Part shown: positions 57,340-64,000 of the stretch, in pieces
Layout of the letters: each line of letters starts with the position of its first letter
Numbering within the stretch: the stretch's first letter is position 1
Assembly (NCBI RefSeq): GCF_023159225.1
Contig: NC_063175.1
Coordinates: 3,560,255 to 3,624,254 of the forward strand
From: Perognathus longimembris pacificus
Lineage: Eukaryota; Chordata; Mammalia; Rodentia; Heteromyidae
DNA: 64,000 nucleotides
Direction: 5' to 3'
Program-made: the position numbers and the translations under genes
Notes under the pieces: generated by a model
Database searches by the model: none
What the model was told of the DNA's origin: nothing
Seen by the model: only the letters and a program-made list of their open reading frames with translations

Positions 57340-58435
57340 CACAAAAATGTTTGTGATTTTTTACACTGTTCTAAGTTTATACACATGACACTACTTAAGA
57401 GAACCCTAAAATTTCCATATTTATATGTTTAATTTAGTTGATGAAATTATTTAAATCCTTAGAAAGTTTTAAAGTCAAAGTCAAAACTAGTTTATATAAC
57501 TAATACATTGATATAATTAACTACATATTAAAGGGAAATTAGCTATAAAATCAGCCCTAAAATTAATTTTTTCAATGACTAGGTTTTTAAATAGAAAAAT
57601 GAAATCACAAAGCTGAACTTAAAGGACTTAGAAATTTGTGTTTTAAATTTTGTGTCTTGAAATCTTAATTTTATAAAAGTGAAACCTTATTTCCATGTTA
57701 CAATATCAGCCACATTTAGCAGTTCACAGATATGTAAATGTTTGTCTGCTACTAAGTACCTTTGGCGTCTCTCAGTCAATGGCTCTAATTCCAGTTATAT
57801 TTTTTCCATTTCATAAGAGCTGCTTTCTACCTAAGCTGCCATGATGTAGCTAATTGAGTTTGAAAATTATAAAGGCTGAAATTATTCTTAGAAGCATTTG
57901 ATTGAGAAATGTCATTATGTAGCAACTCTGAATAGGAACAGCATTTCTAAGCACTGTGTCCCATCAAGTCTTTCTGCTGAGATCAGGGATTTTTGTAAGA
58001 AGACACTCAGCTTCATACACTTTCCTACAATTTTAGAATTCACAACACACTATTTCAAATTTCCCTTGCACATTCCACACCCTTCTTGCCTTTTCCCTAT
58101 TCTTCATTCTGGTAGGTGGACCTGCAAGATTGGGTGTCAGGTTCTGCTCTCATGTTTCTCCCAACACTAAGAACTCAGCTGCTGTGATTACATGGCATGT
58201 GTTGTTGTTGTTTTTATTAAAAAACAAACAAACAACTTTTAAGGGCCTGCTTCCTGCACATCCCTTGGCATGGGAGACTTGCTACTGCTTCTTCTCTCCA
58301 GTCTCCACAGCTCCCTACTCAGTGGCCCCTTTTTCAGATCCACTTGTACAGAGATAGCAATGTTGTTGAGAGAAGGGAAGCTTCAGACTGATTCTGGCCA
58401 GTCACTTTCTTGGGGTTCATCTGGTCCCTCTGAAA
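57340..58435. other. Unassigned AT-rich intergenic sequence
   Basis: No gene or named repeat recognised; the 75-90-codon frames at 57898-58497 lack domains. Confidence 0.4.
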
Positions 58436-58439
58436 ACTC

Positions 58440-58828
58440 ATTTATCTGCTGTATTAGTTTTTGTTGTTCCTGTAATGAATTACTTGAAGCTGGATAACTA
58501 TAAAGAAGAGAAGCTTTAGAGCTCACAGTTTGGAAGTTGAAATTCCAAGATCTGGCAGCCCCCATTAGCTTGATTTTGGTGAGGGAAGTATCATGATGGG
58601 CGCTCCTGTGGGAACCAGAGATCACTTGGCCACATGGGAAGTTAGAGAGGAATTCTGGGCTCAGGCAACAGCCCACTGTCATAAAAGCTGACTTTAGAGC
58701 CCATGAGAATTACCGTCATTGCTTCAGAGGGCAATGTGCTCCTGATCATGCCATGGAGTTGCCACAAGGCCTCACATCTTAAAGGTTCTCCCACCTCTCA
58801 AGGGTCAAGTTTCAACACAAAAACCTTT
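58440..58828 (-). mobile_element. MaLR LTR (MST/MLT1 type), reverse, cut by a solo LTR
   Basis: Readable on the plus strand: CTGTATTAGTTTTTGTTG, TAATGAATTACTTGAAGC, AGCTCACAGTTTGGAAG, TGGCCACATGGGAAG and CAAGTTTCAACACAAAAACC, the reversed order of a MaLR LTR. It stops at the target site of the next element. Confidence 0.72.
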
Positions 58829-58832
58829 GATG

Positions 58833-59364
58833 TGTGTTGGGATCCAGCCTTTGGACTTGACGGGGGACTTGACACCCTTCCCCCCAGCCCTAGGGGAATG
58901 CGGAAGCAGGCTATGGTTCTCTGGGTCCGGAACCAGAAGAACCGGCTTTGCACCCAGCCCCCAACTCTCTTGCCAGCCCAGGCGCCTCCCTGTCTCTCCC
59001 TGGCGCGGCGCTTTCGAGTGACGTTAGCTCAAGAGGGGATCATGTGATAGCTCTCAGCCTATCGGCGTCCTGGCCGGTCAGCTTTCTCCCTTCTCTTGCT
59101 ATCATTAGTCCTTGTCCCCGCCTTAATAAATCAGATTGCTCTTGAAGCTTCTCCGAGACTCGCGTATGCCTGGCTTTCTTTACCGGTAAGGAGGTGGGTA
59201 GGCGTTCTCGTTAGGCCGCGCACACGTGAGGTCAGTACTGACTCCCCCGCCCCATCCTGGCTACCTGCCGGCCGGGCGACCAGGAGAGAGGGCGAGAAAG
59301 GGAGAGGTGATAAACGTAGCTGAGTCTTGAACCCCACGCCAGGGAAGGCGACTCGAGCCCGACA
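58833..59364 (+). mobile_element. Solo retroviral LTR (532 bp)
   Basis: Begins TGTGTTGGGATCC and ends CTCGAGCCCGACA (TG...CA termini), flanked by the 4-bp duplication GATG at 58829-58832 and 59365-59368. It carries a polyadenylation signal AATAAA (about 59124) and is CpG-rich compared with its surroundings, suggesting a fairly young insertion. No internal viral sequence is present, so it is a recombined solo LTR. A 4-bp duplication is common for class I (gamma-type) elements; the family is not recognised. Confidence 0.8.
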
Positions 59365-59579
59365 GATGTGGGTACTCACTCAGAGCAGACCCAAATCAGA
59401 GCACTTGTCATGGCCAAGAGGAAGAACACCATGGCCTGCGCCTGCCTGGCATTTTGTGTCATGGCCACAGCAGGCACTCAGCTAGTCAGGTTGAGTGGGC
59501 CGCAGTCAGATGAGAGGCAATGAAAGGAGAAGATGTAGAAGCCCTCCCGACTGTTTGCTCTGTTCCCTACTGCGAACAT

Positions 59580-59890
59580 GAATGTGTCCCCTAAAGTTCA
59601 TGTGCTGGAAAGCTAAGCTCAAAGCAGCAGTGTTGAGAAGAAGACCCTTTAGGAGGTAATGAGGTCTGCAATCATGTATGCTGCGAGTGGTTTCATGAGC
59701 TTGGAGTGGTTCCTAACAAAAGGGTGTGTGTGTTCCCCTTCTCCTGTTTATGAGTTCATGCTTCCCCTTCCCCTTTTTTCTGTGGGATGATGCAGCAAGA
59801 AGGTCCTGTCCTGAGGCTGTCCCCTTGATCTTGGACTCCATGGAACATTCCAGAAGTATAGGAAGTCAATCTCTTTTCATTGTAAATGAT
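59580..59890 (+). mobile_element. MaLR-type LTR
   Basis: Readable: ATGAATGTGTCCCCTAAAGT, AGCAGTGTTGAGAAG, CTTTAGGAGGTAATGAGGTC, GATGCAGCAAGAAGGTCCTG and CTTGATCTTGGACTCCATGG. Diverged. Confidence 0.65.
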
Positions 59891-60369
59891 CCTCTCTCAG
59901 CAATTCGGCAACACAGACTCAGACATATGTGCATGTGTTTGTGCATGTGCAGGTGCACAAATGTTGTTGGAGGTAGTGATCCCAAAGCAACTGCTGCAGG
60001 AGGCTGTGTCCTGCAAGCTTGGAAGGGTTCGCTGAACGTCGACAGAGGCTACCTCAGTGCCCTTTGTTCTTAGCTATGGGCCCTTGGTTGCCGTCTTATC
60101 ACACATAACTGACCTTGGATATCTTAACTAAGAGATTGGCTTAGCTGTATATATAAAAAAAAAAAAAAACAAGAACAAAAAAACAACAACAACCAAACAA
60201 GAGTGGTTTCAGACTTCTGAATCTCAGAACTGTCTCTGATTCTGCCCTTGGGATACTGTCGTAACCAAAAAGATGTACATCCGAAGTCAAGCTTCACCAG
60301 TGGCAAGCAAGGGACAGCTGTGTCTGTGCTCAGCAAAGCAGTGAGAATAAGAGAGCCACGCAGGAGGGG

Positions 60370-60888
60370 GAAGGCAGGTGGGAGACTTTATTCATACTGA
60401 AGAGGCAGGCACCGGCCCACAAGGTTGCCCAGAGACATGCACATTGCTGTCGTAAAAGCACACCACACTTATGCTCTTGCTACTGTCTCCATTTAGTAAG
60501 ATGAACAGCTGTAACCACCATCCTGGAGAACTTGCTGGAAAAAAAAACCCATTCAGCCCAAACTCTGTCCCACAGCACATTCCTCTGCTCTCTGGCACAT
60601 CTCTCCAACATGATTTGACTCTTCCTTGAAATCATTTCCTAAGGTTTCTGCTATTGCTATTTTTTTTCTCAACACATACATTGTAGGTAATGAAAACTAT
60701 TAACGTTTTACTAGCTCGTGCTTAGAAAATATGAATAAAAGATTAGATGTTTTCCTTCAAGCTAGCACAAAATAGGAAGGAGAACTCAACCACAATTTCC
60801 TTATTTTCAGCCCCAACCCTTCACACAGAGCAGTTGGAGCGGTGCTGGTGACTCAGCCTGGCTGTCCCCATGCCTGCCCAGTCTCCAT
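60370..60888 (-). other. MYOM1: MYOM1 3' UTR
   Basis: This is the stretch between the TGA stop and the first canonical AATAAA met on the minus strand (60387-60392), about 500 nt. It contains no recognised interspersed repeat, in contrast to its flanks, which fits retained UTR. The cleavage position, roughly 60365-60375, is inferred from the signal and not seen directly. Confidence 0.65.
60387..60392 (-). terminator. MYOM1: Polyadenylation signal AATAAA for MYOM1
   Basis: TTTATT on the plus strand reads AATAAA on the minus strand, about 500 nt past the MYOM1 stop codon. It is followed on the minus strand by a C/T-rich stretch. I saw no better signal between it and the stop. Confidence 0.65.
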
Positions 60889-61182
60889 TCACTTAGACTT
60901 CTTGTTGCCTTTCTGGGGCTCAGCCGGAGCCTTCCTGGCCTCCTCCTCCGGGATGAACACACTGACGGTGAAGTCGCTGGTCTCCGAGCCGTACTTATTC
61001 TTCACCACCAGTCCGTACTTGCCCGAATCAGCCGTGCTCACGCCTGAGATGGTGAAGAACGCGGTCTTCCCAGACTCGAACCTGAGGTTGCAGTGGTCAT
61101 CCGAGACCAGTGGCTTCTCATTCTTCAGCCAGGAGACCTCTGGGGTAGGGTCTCCCCACACGGTGCATGTGAGATTAAGAGC
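60889..61182 (-). CDS. MYOM1: MYOM1 terminal coding exon (C-terminal Ig domain)
   Basis: This exon encodes the last 97 residues of the protein and a TGA stop at 60889-60891. Seen: the acceptor reads TCTTGCAG ending at 61183, and the frame opens with ALNLTC. The Ig hallmarks are all present: the B-strand cysteine in LTC, the tryptophan in VSWLK, and the tyrosine-corner motif DSGKYGLV, followed by the G-strand SDFTVSVFIP. After the fold comes a short charged tail beginning EEEARKA and ending in NKKSK. Known: in myomesins the C-terminal Ig domain mediates the antiparallel homodimer that bridges neighbouring thick filaments at the M-band. The exon joins the 56-nt upstream exon in phase 0. Open reading continues a few codons past the acceptor into the intron, so the exon boundary is set by the splice site. 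No frameshift or missing key residue is visible, and the exon looks functional. Confidence 0.93.
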   Translation of the reverse strand, partial: ALNLTCTVWGDPTPEVSWLKNEKPLVSDDHCNLRFESGKTAFFTISGVSTADSGKYGLVVKNKYGSETSDFTVSVFIPEEEARKAPAEPQKGNKKSK

Positions 61183-61864
61183 CTGCAAGACAGGATTTAT
61201 AGAGGGAGAGTCCTACATCAGACACAATCATCTGACTTCACTAGTCTTGCTGGTTGGATGGTGATGTGACCTTTTCAGAAGATAAATATTAGCCTCGCTG
61301 ATCTGGGCTTAAGGCAGTCCCTTGCATGTAGCTCTGTGAGGTACAGTTTGAAGTAATAAGTGAGGAGATTTCTTAGGGCCCGGGCTTCGGGCGTCTAGAA
61401 TGCCTGTCATCAATGCACACACAGGGGTCCTATTTGCAGGCCTCCTTCGTGAACAGAGCTGCCTTTGGCTCGGTGTGGTCTCTGGGCTGCCTCAGTTTAG
61501 AAGTCTCCTCATTGGCATAATCACCACCTGTTCACTTTGCATCTCATTTGCCTCACAGAGCCCAGCAGTGGAAAGGAAACAGCTGCTCCAGATAATGTAA
61601 CTACTTTTCATCCTCTGCATTTTACTTGGCTCTGAGAACCCCATCTAATCTGTACAGTTGTAGTCAGGCTCTGCCAAACATATATGAAGTGAAAGATTCC
61701 TGTCTGTGCTGAGGTCCACTGATTCCAAAAATATTTATAGTTAGGCTATGGATTTATTTCATCTTACTTTCTATTGAAAACAGGTAGCTATAAATTCCCA
61801 TGCAGTTGTATGAAGTAATAATGACCCTATGTATCTCTTATCCACCTTTCCACAAAGGTCACAG

Positions 61865-62400
61865 TTTTACAATCATTCACGATACAATCCACTGATCTTA
61901 TAGAGATTTCCAAGCTGGGTTTGGTCTTTTTTCTGGGTCACTTTGCTCCTAATTCCTAGCAATCACTGATCTGTTTTCCACTGTTAAAATTTAGTCATTG
62001 CAAAAAGTTATACCAATAGGGTCTTCAGTATGTAACCCAGAACTGCCTTTTGCTCTCAGGTTCCATACAGATGCACCCCCACTGTTTATTATATTCATAG
62101 TCTAGTCCTTTTTATTGGTGAGAAGTATGAATATGCCATGGTTGGTACATGTCCCTCCTTAGTGACAGATTTTCAAGTTTGGGGCTTTGGTAAATAAAGT
62201 TGCTATAAACATTTTCACATTTTATGTGAATGTACGTTTTCATTTCTCTGGGATAAATGCCTGGTCATGCAATTGCTGGACTGGATGGTAAATAGTTTAG
62301 TCACTTTTTCCTCCAGAAATTCCCAAATTGTTTTTCTAAGAGGCTATGTAATTTTGGTTTACATTTTCACCAACCATGTACAAGTGATTCAGTTTCTCTA
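61865..62400 (-). mobile_element. Old L1 (L1M-like) 3' fragment inside MYOM1 intron
   Basis: GTTTGGGGCTTTGGTAAATA, AAAGTTGCTATAAACATTTT, GTTTTCATTTCTCTGGGATA and AATGCCTGGTCATGCAATTG match the reversed 3' region of ancient mammalian L1s. Confidence 0.72.
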
Positions 62401-62784
62401 TCCCCTCCCCCCTTGAAACAAACCCTAGCACATGCTAAGGCCTAGCCCAGCCCTCAGTTCTCCACATAGTTTCCAGGGTTTGCTGTTGTTGTATCCCATT
62501 CTTTTATTATAACAATTCTGGTAACTGTAACATGATGTTTTATTGTGTTTTTCCACTTCCCTAATGGCTAATGATGTTAAATTCACTACATATGTTAAAT
62601 TCTATTCTTGTATTTTTCTTTCTTTACTAATATTCAGAAGTTGAAAGGAAAGAACTAGACACAAGATAAGGAAAGGAGTAGCATCTTCTGTGATCACTTG
62701 TTACCTCCTTTGTCGGAGTAAAATCGGGTAAATTAAAATATCTGTTTCATCCCATCATGAATTGGCATTTCATTGTCTTTAGGA

Positions 62785-63005
62785 TTAGGGGTACTGAACT
62801 TTGAACTCAGTGCCTTGTGCTCTCACTTGACTTTTTGTTCAAGTCTGGCAATCTGCCACTTGAGCCACAGCTCTACTTCTGGCATTTTGGTGGTTAATTG
62901 GAGATGAGAGTCTCATGGACTTTGCTCCCCAGGCTGGCTTTGAACCCATATCCTCAGATCTCAGCCTTCTGAGTACCAAGGATTGCAAGTGTGAACCACC
63001 CAGCT
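62785..63005 (-). mobile_element. B1-headed composite SINE inside MYOM1 intron
   Basis: GGGTACTGAACTTTGAACTC, ATCTGCCACTTGAGCCACAG, TTAATTGGAGATGAGAGTCT, GATCTCAGCCTTCTGAGTAC. It lies about 115 bp downstream of the penultimate-exon donor. Confidence 0.87.
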
Positions 63006-63120
63006 CTGACTGTGCTTTTATCCCTGTGTTTGGTAAGGAAGCCATGGAATAAGATGGACGGTATCCAGTGCTGGGACCTGTTGCAGAGTGTGGGACTGGA
63101 CAGGAATATTCCCTACTCAC

Positions 63121-63176
63121 CTTGCCCTCCTGGATGGTGACCACGTCAGGCAGCCCACCCAGTACCCGGGCACGAT
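63121..63176 (-). CDS. MYOM1: MYOM1 penultimate exon (56 nt)
   Basis: A short exon encodes RARVLGGLPDVVTIQEGK, the linker and A-strand leading into the C-terminal Ig domain. Seen: the acceptor on the minus strand is TGTCTGCAG ending at 63177, and the donor is CAAG/GTGAGT at 63121/63120. The exon starts with two bases of a split codon (AT preceded by one base of the previous exon, so probably Asn) and ends on a complete Lys codon. Splicing to 61182 therefore continues in frame as EGK-ALNLTC, with both cysteine and tryptophan of the Ig fold downstream. The intron between them is about 1.94 kb and contains an old L1 fragment and a SINE. The previous exon must lie beyond 64000. Confidence 0.9.
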
Positions 63177-63182
63177 CTGCAG

Positions 63183-64000
63183 ACACAAGAATTCCATGTT
63201 AGTCACTGGATGACAAAGGCCAGCAATCATGCTCACAAGACCACCCCAAGGTATGACTATCCTAATGGAGATTTTTATCTCCTGACAGTCATTTCATACT
63301 GTTTTCAATATGCCAAATAAGAAAATGGTCTGGTTATTCTGGACTTTAATCCTTCTGTGCCCACATATTGTGTATGTGTGCAGAACCTGTTGCTGTACTT
63401 AAAGGACCACCTTTGGGATTGCACAGTCATGTGAAAGCCAGCTGCACAACTGTCATGGCTATTTTCAGTCCTGTGCTTTCTGCAGCTGAGAGGGGCTAAG
63501 CTGATGACAGCAGAGTAAATCTCAGTGGATAGCTTCCAAGCTGGGCATGGCTCCTTCCCGGGTTTCCCTATGGCAAGCACTGGCTACATAACAGGAATCT
63601 GTGTGCTGAGTGTTCTGGAGGCTCGTGTAGAGAAAGCCTTTCCTGGAGAGTATCCATATTTTCTCTCCTACTAGCTCTTGGCAGTACTGTGCACACTATG
63701 GCTCTATGTATAAGGCTTCCAGATGAGAGGATAAGGTACAGGATAGGTGCTGGAATCCTGGATTGCTTCCTTAGTCAAGCCAAATGCTTGGGGTGAGCTC
63801 CTGGGGAAGGCTCCTATCTGGGGGTACTCTCTACACATCTTTCTCTTTTCCCCTAACAGTGGTTATTAGCCTGGCGTTTGGGGGCCTATTTCAATTCCCT
63901 TGTGACTCTTGATGCTCATTTCTACAATTCCTTTCTCCACAGAGTCTGGTTAAAGCTTTGTTTGAAATGGTTTCATTCTCCTATAGGCTCCATTATACCA
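63183..64000 (-). other. MYOM1: MYOM1 intron upstream of the penultimate exon (partial)
   Basis: No myomesin coding sequence, named repeat or other gene is seen. A 91-codon minus-strand frame at 63305-63580 has no resemblance to a myomesin. Confidence 0.7.

Larger units (their letters stand above)
61183..63120 (-). other. MYOM1: MYOM1 last intron
   Basis: A 1.94-kb phase-0 intron runs between the penultimate and terminal coding exons, with GTGAGT at its 5' end (63120 downwards) and a pyrimidine-rich TCTTGCAG at its 3' end. It carries an old reverse-oriented L1 remnant (about 61865-62400) and a reverse B1-headed composite SINE (about 62785-63005). No other coding sequence was seen. Confidence 0.85.
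60370..64000 (-). other. MYOM1: MYOM1 gene, 3' part (partial, runs off the right edge)
   Basis: Two coding exons on the minus strand, joined by consensus splice sites and one open frame, encode the C-terminal end of a myomesin. I assign MYOM1 rather than MYOM2 because the C-terminus after the last Ig domain reads IPEEEARKA and ends in a lysine-rich tail, as I recall for MYOM1; MYOM2 as I recall it ends differently (ASAAGQ). A CpG-island promoter about 40 kb downstream on the same strand fits LPIN2, the neighbour of MYOM1 on human chr18p11. Only the last two exons are inside the window: I found no further myomesin-like coding stretch between 63182 and 64000. The protein is a structural component of the sarcomeric M-band that cross-links myosin thick filaments. 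Confidence 0.88.

Noticed and set aside
58833..59364. Possible second CpG-island promoter near MYOM1
   Set aside because: The CpG-rich stretch coincides exactly with a TG...CA element bounded by a 4-bp duplication, so it is better explained as a solo LTR.
63305..63580. 91-codon minus-strand frame considered as another MYOM1 exon
   Set aside because: Its residues do not resemble a myomesin Ig or linker segment.
1..64000. A previously undescribed multi-gene system
   Set aside because: Apart from MYOM1 and the presumed LPIN2 promoter, I found only repeats and unassigned non-coding DNA. No cluster of novel coding genes is present.

Overview
This is mammalian, rodent genomic DNA: about 64 kb of mostly AT-rich, intron-poor sequence packed with interspersed repeats and holding very little protein-coding sequence. 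The commonest young repeat is a dimeric SINE of about 200 bp with an ID-like (tRNA-Ala-type) left monomer. From its structure I take it to be the IDL-Geo family described from Geomyoidea (kangaroo rats, pocket mice, pocket gophers), so the source is probably a geomyoid rodent. There are also many older B1-headed composite SINEs, B1 and ID monomers, L1 3' ends, MaLR LTRs, one well-delimited solo retroviral LTR and a Tigger/MER2-like fragment.

Two genes can be placed, both on the minus strand. At the right end (about 60.37-64 kb) lie the last two exons and 3' UTR of MYOM1 (myomesin-1, sarcomeric M-band). A 56-nt exon at 63121-63176 and a terminal coding exon at 60889-61182 join in frame and encode the C-terminal Ig domain. 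At 19.5-20.5 kb is the only strong CpG island, with a canonical minus-strand splice donor at 20071/20072. From the order recalled for human chr18p11 (EMILIN2-LPIN2-MYOM1, the last two on the same strand), this should be the promoter and non-coding exon 1 of LPIN2 (lipin-2, phosphatidate phosphatase). Positions 1-20071 would then be LPIN2 intron 1, since no LPIN2 coding exon was found there.

Layout: 1-20071, presumed LPIN2 intron 1, with a reverse L1 (1.3-2.6 kb), an MLT1-like LTR (4.7-5.1 kb), a composite L1 with nested insertions (10.8-13.6 kb) and many SINEs; 19.5-20.6 kb, CpG-island promoter with GC boxes, a perfect palindromic CLEAR-type E-box, a second E-box and a CRE-like site; 20.6-60.37 kb, intergenic DNA of about 40 kb made of SINEs, L1 ends, LTRs and microsatellites, with no gene I can support; 60.37-64 kb, the 3' end of MYOM1.

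No previously undescribed protein system is visible. The most useful leads are the CLEAR palindrome and the 74-bp internal duplication in the CpG island, the shared ancestry of the right monomer of the dimeric SINE with the right arm of the older B1-headed SINE, a nested double SINE insertion at 26 kb, and the solo LTR with a 4-bp target duplication just downstream of MYOM1.
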